Shown here: positions 48,101 to 62,100 of the stretch, piece after piece | How positions within the stretch are numbered: position 1 is the first letter of the stretch | How the letters are laid out: every line of letters begins with the position of its first letter | DNA from: Linanthus parryae | Taxonomy: Eukaryota > Streptophyta > Magnoliopsida > Ericales > Polemoniaceae | DNA length: 64,000 nucleotides | Reading direction: 5' to 3' | Assembly: GCA_023055425.1 (NCBI GenBank) | Contig: JALGPY010000034.1 | Coordinates: 1-64,000 of the forward strand | Program-made: the position numbers and the translations under genes | Notes under the pieces: model-generated | Told to the model about the DNA's origin: nothing | What the model saw: only the letters and a program-made list of their open reading frames with translations | Databases searched by the model: none

Positions 48101-51100
48101 ACCTAACTCTCTCGAGCAGCATCCACATGGTATAGTTGTTCCCCAGACTTTCTGGCTGACCTGGCCCACCCTTCAAAAGGAGAAAGAAGATATGCTCATC
48201 AACAAGCCACGTATAAGGGAAAGTAAATAGCGTATATCTCTTGCAAATCAAAATAGAAAACCACGTTAATATAATATCAATAGAAGAAGAAGAAGAAGAA
48301 GAAGAAGAAGAAGAAGAAGAAGAAGAAAAAAAGTGAGACCCATTACAGATTGCCACACAACTACCTTAAGTCATTCACCTATAATAGTAAATTAATTATC
48401 CCCAGTACAGTCAGCCGTAGGGAATATCGAGTAAGCAACCCTAATTAGAAGAGGACCTGACAGGTTGACAACCATCATCTAACAAAAGTGGACTCTCTTT
48501 GGAAAAGTTTTTTTCGGAGACATGAATCAATTGCACACAGATTTGAATTGGGAATCTGGATTTTTACATTTTTATTTCTCTTTCGAAACGACAATATTAA
48601 TATTATTTTGTCAATGTGGTAAATCCATTGATTTTCAAACACATCACTCAGTGCCGTAGGTCAAGTAGGTCTTACAGTGATCTATGAAATTTCACTTCTT
48701 GTGCTTTATTATCCTATCATCATTGTAGCAGGTCCTAAGCATAGATAAAGGAGGAGGGTTCACAAGGAATAAAGAAATTCACGTGGGCAAGGAACACATC
48801 CCTTAATTCTACTTTTACAGCTGACATCCAAAGGCCCATCCTTCACATTTTTGTACCACGCTAAAAATTATCTCTGGCCTCACCTGCTAGGTAAGAGATG
48901 AAGAACATGCGGGCCTATGAACATGACAAGAGTAACGGTGCTTCGGATAATCCAAATAAAGAAAAGCACGCATATAGTTATAAGTAAAGCTCAGCATACC
49001 TGTCTCGGTATAACGAGGTAGTAATCCTCAAATGAAGGAATATTTGTATATCCAACATAATCTCCGACAAGATTTGCTCGTAGAAAATTATCTTTGGATG
49101 TAACTGTTCTATTTTCAGGGCCCAAAATCACCTCCTGTGAGCACAAGCTCCCAAATCCACATCTTAGTTAAACTTCTCCAACAGAGATCTAAAATGAACA
49201 AATTTGCATCTTACTAAAAACAATAGATAAAGCATGATAGCTAAAACCATAAGACTGATCATGGGAGAAGAAACAGGGCCGGCCATAGCCTCTTGGAGGA
49301 CTAAAGCAAAAATTTGGACATGGCCCTGTGTTATACAAACTTGTCTCAAGCAAGATAGTTTCTTCAACTAATTTACAAGCAACATATTACTACATAAATA
49401 CAATAATCAACGTAAAACTTGATTCACCGCAGAATTATGACTATATATATGAATTGAAGTAGAACAAGAAGACGAGCATGTATGAGGAGACAATATGAAG
49501 ATGAACCAAATGACAATTCGAATACTATGAACTATTACTCCCTCAAAATGACGTAATCACCTCAGAAGAAAAAATTGAAAATCCATTTTAACTTGAAAAA
49601 TGAAGCCGAAACAAGAATGACCAACAAAGAAGATGGTTCATGTTGGGTATCATGTGTGAGCTGTTGTCCCACATTGGGTTGGCGGACAAGATGTCAAAGG
49701 TTAATATGGTATGGTTTGGGCCCTAACTCATAAGGTTGACCTTTTGGGTAAGTGGGTGCCCCAAATCATACTATGGTGCTAATAGTTATAGGACTCTTAT
49801 GTAAATAATTAGAGGACTATTAGCATTGTATTTTACCTATTTAAGGGTGTAAATAATCAATGAAAAGTACGGAAGATTTCTCCAACTTTCATGGTATCAG
49901 AGCTCACCTAGCCATCGTTGCCACCGCGCTGCCTCTTCCTCTGCACCGCCGCCGCCGCCGCTGCCTAGGGCTCAGATCTCTCTCTACCGCTGCACCTGTC
50001 GCACTCACAAACAGTGCCCTCTGCTCGCTGTTTGGTTCGTCCTCTGCTTGGTTCGTCGCAACCCTAACTCCGACTGCACAGAACCAACGCCGCCGGTGTC
50101 GCCCTCCGTCACCTACTGCGACGGTGCTCCACCAGTCCGATTGTTGACCCCATCTGGTCCGATCGGCTGTCTCTCCTTCCCGTCGCCGCCCTCTTTAAAC
50201 GGTGCTGCCTCCTGCATCCCCATCGCCATGAAATCTGCTGAACTCGAGCAACGTCCACACCATCCAGTTCGCCCCATACCCTCGCAGATGTGGTGCAAGA
50301 ATTTCGGGAAGGACTATTAAACTTCCGTCAGAGAACTGAATTCAGTTCTTGCTCTCCAAGATCGATTTCTCTTCTCTCTGTGGTTATCTCGCTGCCGCCT
50401 CATCTCTCTGCATAGTGGTAGTGAACCCACTGATTGGTGGTTTCACATTACTTTACTTGGTGGGTTCAATAATTACTTGGTCGGCCACTCTATTCAACTT
50501 GTGCCACATTATTCAACTTCTGGGGTACCATTTTCAGTTTGTTTGTGAAATTGCATATTGCCGCAATTTAGTTGAATATTGAATTATTTCTCCCTTAATC
50601 ACTTGTACACTGTGTAATGGCTCCTTCAACATTACCACCAACCAAGCAATCAAAGGGTGGTCAGGGAAATAGTTGGCATCGTCGTCAGTCTAGCTGCAAA
50701 GGATACAATCAGACTCAGCAATACTCCCAACAGTATCTTGCACCGCCTGCCTCTCCTTACGGCAACTGGGTGTGGTGTCCTGCCCCATCGTCCCCGACTG
50801 TTCAGTCGGGCCCATATCCCCCGACACCGGGTTGGACACAGTCAGGACCCTCTCAGCCTACAGTTACGTCAGGTATTCTTGGTCCAGGACCTTCTCAGCA
50901 GGGCCTCACAGTCGCTTCTGCAAACCCGCCTGCTACTAATTTGAGATCTCAGTTCTCTGGCATGACACTCAACGTTCCGGATCAGACTTGGTATCTTGAT
51001 TCTGGCGCATCTGCTCATCTCACTCCGCAGTCAGGTATACTCTCCTCTCTCTCGTCATCTTGTCTTTTTCCTAACATACTTGTGGGAAACGGCTCTAGCA

Positions 51101-54100
51101 TTCCAGTGAAAGGATCTGGCAATCACACCCTTACCACCAACTCCCGTTCCCTTCACCTTAGAAATGTCTTACTCACCCCAAACGTTATCAAAAACCTAGT
51201 TTCTGTTCGTCAATTCACTACTGACAACAATGTTTCCGTTGAGTTTGACCCTTTTGGTTTTTCTGTAAAGGACCTACAATCGGGAGCTCTATCCATTCCA
51301 GTCTGTCTCACCACCGTCGTCTGCTGTCTCTTTTGCTGCCTTTCCTGCTTCCGTTTGGCACAACCGCCTTGGTCATCCCGCGCGTCTAATTTTAGATTGG
51401 CTTCGTAGTAGTCATTTCTTGTAGTAGGCATAATTCATAAACTCTTTGTCATGCTTGTCAAATTAGTAAACACGTGCGTTTGCCTTTTTCACCATCTACT
51501 TCTTCTACTTCTAGTCCATTTAACATTGTTCACAGTGATCTATGGACATCTCCGGTCTTAAGCAAATCGCACTACAAATACTACCTACTACTATTAGATG
51601 ACTATACCCATTTTCTCTGGGTTTTTCCACTTAAACAGAAAAGCGAAGCGATATCAAAATTTAAACAATTCACTACCTTCGTACAAACTCAATTTGAGTG
51701 ACCCATCAAAACTTTTCAATGTGGCCTTGGTGGAGAATTCGATAATGGCTCTTTTCACTCTCACGCCATTAATCATGGACTTGTCTTCCGATTTGCGTGT
51801 CCTCAGACGTCATCTCAAAATGGTAAAGCTGAACGCATGATTCGTCGAATCAATGACATCAGTCGTGCCCTCCTAGCTCAGGCCTCCCTTCCAGCCTCTT
51901 TTGGGGTTGAGTCTCTTCTGACTGCTGTCTACCTTCATAACATTCTTCCCATCAAAGTCCTTGGCAACAATATTCCTACTGTTGCCCTCTACCATCGCTC
52001 CCCATCCTATGAGCATCTCCACACGTTCGGATGCTTGTGTTACCCGAACCTCTCTGCCACCTCACCTCACAAGCTTGCACCACGCTCTGTTCGATGTGTC
52101 TTTCTGGGGTACCCGGTGTCTAGACTTGAGTACTGGTCGGGTTCACACTTCCCGTCATGTCACCTTTGATGAGACAGTGTTTCCTTCCTCCACTCCTGGG
52201 TCTGGATCTCCCTTTGTTCACAAGACGTCTGATCCCGATGACAGTCTTCCGTCTCCCCTTTTCACTCATCGTGCTCATAACCCTGTGGCACACACAACCT
52301 CACCCACCCCTCCTAGGGCATCCACATCACCACCCGCACCTACTAGGGCATCCACACAGCTTTCCCCGTCCAGGGCCCTTGTGGAACCTTTTCCTCAGCA
52401 CTACGTCCGTCGATCTGTGTCCACTCGCCCTCCTCCTGTACCCTCTGTGCCTGTGTTACCTGACCCCCCCTGAGTCACCCACACCGAGCCCAGTGGCCAC
52501 TTCTCCTCCCCATCTCTCTCCTCAGATGACTACCAGATCCATGCATGGCATAGTCAAACCAGTCACCCGTCTCACTTTAGCGGCCCAGCCACCAGACCCC
52601 ATCTCGCCCCTTCCCAAATCCCCCATCCGAGCCTTGTCGGATCCTCACTGGAAAGCGGCCATGGATGATGAGTTTGGAGCTATGGTTACGAACCACACTT
52701 GGGATCAGGTTCCTCGCCCGGCAGGGGCTAATGTTCTGCGATCTATGTGGCTCTTTCGCCACAAGTTTCGCGCTGATGGTAGTCTGCAGCGCTATAAGGC
52801 GCGATTGGTAGCTAATGGGAAGTCCCAGATGGTTGGGATTGATTGTGAGGAGACTTTCAGCTCGGTTGTTAAACCGACCACCATCCGTACAGTTCTCAGC
52901 ATTGCCGTCACGCGCTCTTGGCCTATCCGTCAGCTGGATGTCAAGAACGCGTTTCTTCATGGTGATCTCTCTGAGACGGTATACATGCATCAGCCCCCTG
53001 GCTACCGCGACACACGCCATCCTGACTTTGTTTGCCGGTTACGCAAATCCTTATATGATCTGAAGCAGGCTCCCCGTGCTTGGTTTCAGCGATTTGCCAC
53101 CGCCCTCACACAGACTATCGGTTTCTCTGGTTGCTCGTGTGATGAGTCTCTCTTCGTCTACAGGCGTGGCTCGGACATCGTCTACCTCCTTCTCTATGTG
53201 GATGATATCGTCATCACTGGGTCGTCTCCGGTTGTCTTGGATCAGATTGTCTCCCAGGTCTCTGGAGAGTTTGCTATGACTGACCTGGGCCATCTGCAAC
53301 ACTTTCTGGGCATTGCTGTCACTCGTGATTCGTCCGGCCTGTTCCTGTCTCAGCATCAGTACGCGACCGACATTCTTCGTCGTGCCTCTATGTCGACTTG
53401 TAAGTCTACTTCCACCCCTGTTGAGGTAGGAAGTAAACTCACAGCTACATCTGGCCCACCGGTTGCTGATCCTACGTTATACCGGAGCCTTGCTGGGGCC
53501 TTGCAGTATCTCACGTTCACTCGACCAGACATCCAGTATGCAGTTCAGCAGGTTTGTCTCTTCATGCATGACCCCCGTGAGCCGCACTTTCATGCCCTGA
53601 AGCGTATCTTGCGCTACATAAGTGGGACACTTCAGTATGGTCTCCGGCTCTCTGCCTCCGCCGCTGATTCCCTCACCGCCTACACTGACGCAGATTGAGC
53701 TGGTTGTCCGGACACGCGCCGCTCCACTTCTGGTTACTGTGTCTTCTATGGGGACAATCTTCTGAGTTGGTCGTCCAAGCGACAGGCCACGGTATCTCGT
53801 TCTAGTGCTGAGGCTGAGTATCGCGGTGTTGTTAACGTCGTCTCCGAACTCTGCTGGGTCCGGAATTTGCTTATTAGCTTCGTGTCACCCCGCCTCGAGC
53901 CACTGTCGTGTATTGCGACAATGTGAGTGTTGTCTATCTCTCTGGTAATCCTGTTCAGCATCAGCGCACTAAGCATGTTGAGATTGATCTCCACTTCGTT
54001 CGTGAGAAGGTTCGTTTGGGTCAGCTTCGCGTGTTGCACATTCCAGCCGATTATCAGTACGCCGACATCTTCACCAAGGGTCTTCCTTGGCCCATGTTCC

Positions 54101-56072
54101 AGCGCTTCCGTTCCAGTCTCAGTGTTGGCACGCCCACAGTTTCGACTGCGGGGGAGTAATAGTTATAGGACTCTTATGTAAATAATTAGAGGACTAGTTG
54201 TATAATTTAGCATTGTATTTTACCTATTTAAGGGTGTAAATAATCAATGAAAAGTACGGAAGATTTAGATTTCTCCAACTTTCAGGTGCTTCTCTCTCGC
54301 AATGTTCAATCTCCCTAAAGCCAACGGATCGTGTCCAGTCCCGTGATGAAACGAAGGGTGAGAATGTGCGGTGTGTTCTCATAGGTCTTTTCACGAATGG
54401 TGGACCTGGTGTTCTTGCGGACGGTCAAATCATGTGTTACTCCAGCAGGTGGTCCGGTGCACACTCACAAAGGTGATTCCGAGAAATTGAAAGTGCTTAC
54501 GGGCTGGGGGGAGTAAGTTAAGGGCTCACACATGAAGCATGAGATTGTTAGGTATCATGTGTGAGCAGTTGTCCCACATCGGGTTGAGGACAAAGATGTC
54601 CAAGGTTAATAAAGTATGACTTGGGCCCTAACTGATCAGGTTGATCTTTTGGTTAAGTTGGTCATGGGTGCCACAAATCATACTATGGTGCTTCTCCCTC
54701 ATGGTGTTCAATCTCCCTAACTTCCTAACAGTTCACAGAACCGTTCATGAAGTCTGACAGCAAAGTTGTGTCTTCTTTAATTAGTAAAAAAGGCTCCCTT
54801 TATGTGTATGATTTCCATTTTAAATAATTATGTAATCAATAACTCAAGGAGATTACCCATATACCCTCCATTAATTATATAATATTTAAGCTTCCTCAAA
54901 TGGTGGGTCTAAAGCAAATCTGCAGTTGCCTTCCTACTTGTCCGGCATTTGGAAGATAATAAAGCAGATTAGCATGTTCCGCGGTAATTATCTGAACATC
55001 GTATAGTATGTCAATGGGCTAATTGATAGTCGCCAACTATCTACCTGCACACAGTTTTTCCTATTTACTTCAACATCATCAAGAAAATGGTAATTCAAGT
55101 TCAAATGGAATCCACTATGTACATGTTAACAATATTTCTGAATAAAATCATCAAGAATATGTTAAGTTCATATGGAACCGTCACAGGTCGTATCCAGCAC
55201 TTGGACCTATAGACTTCTGAAATGAGATTTATAGGTCAATACTAAAGAAGAGGAATGATCAGAAGCTGATCTGGGAAACCTCTTTAGCATAGTACAATAA
55301 CTTAGATTATAACTCACGTGTAATTGCATGTGAACGGGTATTGGACAAGAGAGTTACACACCGATATTTTAGAGGCTGCCTTCACCTCGATCCGAATGCT
55401 GAATCCCATTGATCGCTGTCCAATACCGAAAACATGAAACCTAATTGTATAAGGAAAATATTATTTTTGACCAATAAAGGTGAGAACCATTTGAAAGTTA
55501 AGGACAGTACAATTAGAAAAGAGACTGCAAGAAAACAAGCAAGCAGTTACGACAAGCAGCACATGTTTCAATAATACATTTTTCGACCTTAATAACTAGT
55601 TAACTACGAAATCTGAATTGAATTTATAGTCATACCTTCAGTATTAAGGACTGCTATATAGAGAACTACCGAATATGTTACATCAAATGATTTAGTCAAA
55701 TTTCAAAATGCATACATGTGATTTGACCATAATCCATACATGTGGTCTAAAAATTATCAAAGTGCATACATGTGGAATAGAGGTGTGTTTCCATCCACAA
55801 AAATGATTTAGATTTATTTCATTTTTCAACATTTTATTATAAGAAGTAAACACACACACACATATATATACATATATATTCTGTTAAAGAACAATGCAAA
55901 AAGCCCTATATGATCTATTATTATGATTTATCCCTTAAGTAATTTAACTATATTCTCTAAAGCCTTCTTTAACCCGAACCACTATCACAGTCACCACCAA
56001 TGCGACCATCCGTGATACTATTACACGTCGCCACCATGGTATCAACGCAGCCACCAACACCATCGTCCTAGC

Positions 56073-56115
<43 letters not shown>

Positions 56116-59100
56116 GTGGGGGTCACAAGAGCAGTGAAAGCTATGATGCAGCTTCTTGAAACAAACAAGACTCGGGAACCCATAATTTTGAGGGAGAGAG
56201 AGATGAACACATCACCAATTTGCAACCCCCTTCTTCGTCTTCTGTTCTTGCACACCAGACAACAATACCTGAAATTCAGGCTTTCTGGACCCAAAACAGT
56301 ATTCGCAAACAAATTTCATTTCGGGCTGTTTAGAAGTTAATTTGGTTGAGTCAGATCGACTGTCCGTGGTGAGCCGTCTAATTGGATAGATCTTATAATG
56401 ATCCTTTTAAACACGGAAAATGAATTGTTTGATGGCATTTGAAGACATGCGGAAGCAAAACAAATCTTCAAAAAGCCCCCAACTAATTTTGATCCCTAGA
56501 CTTTTCTCCTCGTACTTATGATATTTTTGTTATCTGACTTACAAGTGAGTCAAGACTTGTATGTATGTTCTTATGCTAATGTGTACCTATGTATATACAA
56601 TAATTCACATCACTACATCAGCATGCACATGATTCTGTCCATTAGTTCAAAACCAGTATACTTCATGCATGCGTATCTGATCACAAGCTAGTGTTACCAT
56701 TAGAAGTTTCCTAGATCAGTGTATCAGCCTATCAAAAGAAAAGTACTAATCAAGACAAAAACCATACCAATCACCTGGAAATCGAAGACAGTGAGCAGTG
56801 TTTGCCTTCCCCTTCATCATCTTGTCAACTGATTTGGGGAGGGAGAAAAACATGAGCTTGTGAAGCAGCGTATCAAGTGAAACCTATAATTTATTGAAAC
56901 ACTTACAAAAGTTTCCACACGATGAAGGAACCCTGCGCTGGTCCCCACAAGGACAACATATTGGCTGTGCAGAGAGAAGACAGCAAGAAATAGATCAGAT
57001 ATACGGCAAAGGCAGATGCTTCTATAAAGTTAATGAGTTAGTTTATGTAACCAGCAGGGCTCTGACTCTGTCAAATGTATCAAAAATGACCCTAGATGAT
57101 TATTGTCCCAGCAACTTCTTGATCTGTACCACCAGATCGAAATGTTTAAGCCTCGAAGGTTCCAGTAGTAACCCAAAAGGTTTATATTATATACCGGATG
57201 TCGAACTCATAGTTCTCCGATGCGGTATTATGATAAAACAGGAAAACACGCAGACAAAAAGAATCAAAGCACAGATTTACATTGTTCGGAAAACCAGCCT
57301 ACATCCACGGAGTGGCAGAGATTTCACTAAAGTAGACAAAAATGTCTCATAAAGAATTACACGAGAAATCAGAAAACGCTCAGCATAATGCTACGAACCC
57401 TAATAGCTCTATAAATAGACAACTCATTAAACCGGCCCAAGTCTTCGCTCCACAAATCATGTCTCCTTTTTTGGGTCATAGCAAAACATGAACCTGGTCG
57501 GTTCATAAAAATGGTTCGCCAAAAACCAGGCTCCACCTCAACATGTGGGAAGGGATATTACAATCTCCCCACCTTAAATTCTCGACGTCCTTGTCGAGTG
57601 TGCCCAATCGTGTATACCCTTGGCTGGCAGGTGCAATGATAGCCAGCGGACACAGAGAAGCTCATTAGTGAGCACATAGGAAACCAGGCCTCTACTCCTC
57701 CACCGCGCAACGTCACGGAGCCCGTAGGAGCAGAGTTTGCTCTAATACCATTTGTAACGACCCTTTGCAGATTACTGTCCCTTATTGTCCCCAGTTATTT
57801 CTTGATCCGTACTACTGGATCAAAAGGCTTAAGCCTCAAAGGTGGTAGTAGTAACCCACATGGTTTATTATATACCAGATTCAAACTCATTATTCTCCGA
57901 TGTGGAACAGGATATTACAAGCCCTATCTCATAATTTGAGTTTTAAAATTTAAACTTATACCTGAATTAGACACTTGAGGATACACGTAACAGTCGATTA
58001 TACATTTTTAATACCTATCTTAAATTCAATATGCTTTGTTGATGTAAAAGGCTTTCCATTGCTCTAATATGCTATGAGCCCGTCAATCTCTCTAGCTATG
58101 TGCCTAACCTTCAAAAGTTTGATGGTTATACCACTCAAGTCTTATCTACGTAGAACAAAATATTTTGTTTAAGTTATACTTTAAGTGCAGAGCTGATTCA
58201 TTTCATTTTTCTCTCAACTACATTGATCTTTTTACTCTTGCATATTTAGTTATATTCACAAGGACAAATCACACTAAACCCATATGCACTTTGCGTCTTA
58301 TAACACAAAACCTCTGACAATTTCAATTTACATGTAAAACCCACTACGGTTTCTTAATTGTTACCAATAGCTGTAATGAACGGTGTTAATAAATTGTAAC
58401 GGAAATAGGGGTATAAGTGTCTTTTCCCCACCCACTCCCAGTGCCCGCCTCCTCCCTTTTCTTTATCCCCTTCACTGCCGAAACCCACCAACAACAAATC
58501 AAACCCCACCTCCATCACAAATCTCTCTCCCCCTCAACACCTACAAATTGGAGGCATAATAGCTTGTAATATTATTCTTCAAATCTACTCTGAAGAGTTA
58601 TCAAAACAAATCTTCAAATCTACTCTGAAGAGTTGTCAAAACAACACGAGTTCTTCTTGAGATTAAGTAAAATTCTTGAATTTGTCCCCTTTATCTCTCA
58701 AATTTCCCATTCCGGAAACGAACAGCACCCAACCCACGAAACTTTAGGATCAATCCTCCGACGTGATAACATGGTGAGCCTTCACTGCATCAACTAAAAA
58801 GCCCATGACAATTTAACCAAACTGCCAAACACCACATCGACGCTGTCCGACATTAGTTTTGACGGACATCGCTGCCTCAAACCCCAATATGACCAGATTA
58901 GAATACAGACTTAAGCAATCATTAACGAATTCCAAATCATTCCATTCGCCGATAAATCAACCGAAATTCATCAAACCCAGAACACCGTCGCTGCTCACCA
59001 TGGGTTCTGACCAAAAAGAGCTCAATGAGAAAGAAACGACCCCACTTTGTCTCTGTCATTCTCAACAACACCCCGAATCTGACTGCCTCAGGATACAGAA

Positions 59101-62100
59101 ACCCCAAATCGATAGGGTTTAGGGTCAATTTGTGTTCGATTGGGCTTGGTTAGAGAAAAAGTTGAGAGAGAAATTGAGATTGAACAGAGTTAGGGTAATT
59201 GGCACAGAGAGCGTTTGAGAGAGAGAGAGAGAGAGTATCGATAAAGATTGAGGAAAAGGGAGAGAGACATAGAACAGGGATAGAGAGATCAACAGATCGA
59301 GTTGGATTGTGAGTTGCAGATGGTCTGGGGTGGGGAGAAGGTTAGGACTACCAATTTTCCCTTGGTTTTATGGTCAATTACAATTTTATCGATTAGCTGT
59401 TAACACTGTTAGTTCATTACGCTATTGGTAACAATTGGGAGAGTGTACGGACTTTACATGTAAATTGAAATTGTCGGAGATTGTGTTGTAAGGCGCAACG
59501 TGCATATAGTTTAGGGTCATTTGTCCTTTTCATAAAGTAACTAGACAATGGAGTGACTTTCCAACAGATGTTTCGCCATTTTTCTCTTTTATCTAAATCA
59601 ATCAAGAAAATAAAATTAACAATGTTTTCGTATCTTCCCGCCCTATCTTTCACTTGAGTAACTTATTTTCTCATTCTTTATATTATTATAATAAACAAAT
59701 TCAGGAGCAATAAGAGTTCTTCGAAATTAATTATTTCTAATTCAATGTGTTCCTAATTTTCAACCAATCACGCAAGTCAAAATTAATTTATATTATAATT
59801 TTTTAGTAATAACATCGTACAAATTGATTTATAATGAATTGCAGTGTCTGAGATAGATTAATCATGATACCATGATGTATTTCAAAAAAAATCATGATAT
59901 CATGATGTATAATATCTTCTATGAGTTACTTAAATTTAAAACAACGATGTTATCTCTTCCTAACTTTTTCTCTCTCGAACTCTTAGTATAAAATATACTC
60001 CTACCGGATGAGAGCTCTCTCTCAGATATGACATCTCTGATCAGGTAAACTCCATTTCGTAACCCTTAATTTCTGTTTCGTTTTGTTATACTTTTTTCTG
60101 TGCTCCACTCTTCATTGTGCATTTAACTTTCATTGCATCATCCCATCAATGAGGGAAATGCTTTTTAGACTTCTTATTTTCTTACTCAAAATTTTATCTA
60201 ATGAATTATTTGAGGTACTGTGCAGCCAGAAGTTGCAAGAACTTTTTATTTTCTCTACATATATGTCCATAGTTAGATGTAATATTATCTGAGATAATGT
60301 GCAGCCAAAAATTCTTCGGTCCTACAGCTTCCCCCATTTTCATTTGCTTTGAAGCATCTTTGACCTCAATTTCCCTATGAGGTGAATTTGTAGTTTGAGC
60401 ACACACTAATCCACCAAGATCCCCCTAAGCTCAAGTCACCGGAGTGATTTCATTATATAGTTTCCCCAAATAACTTCAAGTTTCCTTAATCATTTCATCT
60501 TTAACAAAAACTCTATTACGCACATCCTTAATACACTTGACGCAACTCAAGTCCTTCCCTTGCCTCTCTCTAATTTTTGCTATTTTATAAACATCCCTCT
60601 TCCCATCTTTAGAATTTAGTATCTCATGAACACCAGCATACGTTCTCGCCTTAGCTTCTCTGTCCACTTCTTAACTTCAGCTTTAGCGCCATCATCTATA
60701 CTTATATAATATGTGAAAGCCCAACTTTGGTTGAAAACTTGTCTAATTTTCACATGCCTAAAATGCCATCATTATATAAATACAAATGCGAAAGCCACAC
60801 ACGGGAAAATCAAGACTTTTTATGATTTGAACATTCCTTAGTTTCTTTTAGCCACTTCCCTCATTTTTTCTTCAATTTCGGGCTAGATTGACATGGCAAT
60901 CGTCCTACACGAGAAATTACCTCCTTTTATCTTTTAACAGCTTTTTGCTCCTCTACACGCCATCACCACTTATCATTTGGTAGTGGTTCACTTCCCTTAC
61001 ACTCCCCAAAAGAGCTTGTTGCTACCCTTCAAATACACCAAGCCATCTTCTCCGACTCCCACAATACTCAGACGCCATATTCCCTCCTCAAACATCCGAA
61101 TTCTAAATACTTCCAAGTTTTTGCCTCTCAAATTCTTCTCTGACTTTTTAGTCTTCATCTCCTCAAACAAACATCCGAAAGCAAAAGCCTACGTTGGGTG
61201 GCCTCACCAACTATAACTTAACAATCCTTACACATCTTTTATCGCCACAATCCTTACAGATCCTATCATTGTCTTGTTGCTACCCTTCTACTACACCAAG
61301 CCATCTTCTCCGACTCCCACATACTCGGACGCCATATTCCCTCAAACATCCGAATTGTAAATACTTCCAAGTTTTTGCCTCTCAGTGAGTGCCTAATTAT
61401 CTGACTTTATTGTCTTCCATCTCCACATACAAACATCTGAAACCAAAAGCCTACGTTGGGTGGTCGAACTCTCACAGACCTACTATAACTTAACAATCCT
61501 TGCACATCTTTTGTCGCCATAATCCTTACAGATCCTTTCATTGCCTTCCTATGTTGCACAAGTGCGGGTGCGGGAACTTGGTGCGGGTGCGACAAGTTTC
61601 CAAAATCCAAGGGTGCGGGTGCGGTGGGGGTGCGGCGGCAATTTTTTTTAAAATATATTTTTTTATTTTATATTATTTGCAATACCTTATACTAACATTA
61701 AAAAAATAGTATTAGTAATCCAAATTATAATCATGCAGAAATTCATACATTGATTCAAGGAAACATAGTTACTATATCAACGATATAATATCTTCTTGTC
61801 GTTGTCATTCTTCTCAGCATTGGATAGACCAGTAACTTCATGGTTAGAAGTGGTTCACACAGATGCACGTTTTTTTGGTTAAACTGTAGTTGTATTTTAG
61901 AGGACCCCTCAAGTCTCAAATTAAACTTTCATAATGACCCTACAATATCCACGAAGCACCCATGAAGCACCCGAGCACCCAGAAGCACCCGGTGCAGGTG
62001 CGTAACCTTTTAGAAGAACTTGTGCAACATAATGCCTTCCCTCATAAGAAAGAATCTATCAAGTGTTAATCCCTCTTTTTAAAGAATTAACTTTTTAATA

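Larger units (their letters stand above)
49641..54730. mobile_element. TRIM-like retrotransposon split by a nested Copia
   Basis: The 3' LTR is 54546-54730 (TGTTAGGTATCATG...CTTCCTAACA, 185 bp). The 5' LTR starts at 49641 (TGTTGGGTATCATG), is interrupted by the Copia at 49780-54284, and resumes at about 54290-54325. Identical 5-bp target duplications GTTCA lie at 49636-49640 and 54731-54735. The internal part (about 54326-54545) is only ~220 bp, noncoding, and ends in a purine tract GGGCTGGGGGGAG. A tiny LTR element with no genes is a TRIM. It lies inside the 6.2-kb HAP2 intron. Confidence 0.85.

Noticed and set aside
49860..50320. Plus-strand frames of about 90 codons after the Copia 5' LTR
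   Set aside because: They begin at the LTR edge and cover the primer-binding site and leader; the sequence is low-complexity and lacks the gag signature.
59940..60060. Possible short exon ending CTGATCAG|GTAAAC
   Set aside because: No open frame or family match surrounds it; a single donor-like site is not enough.
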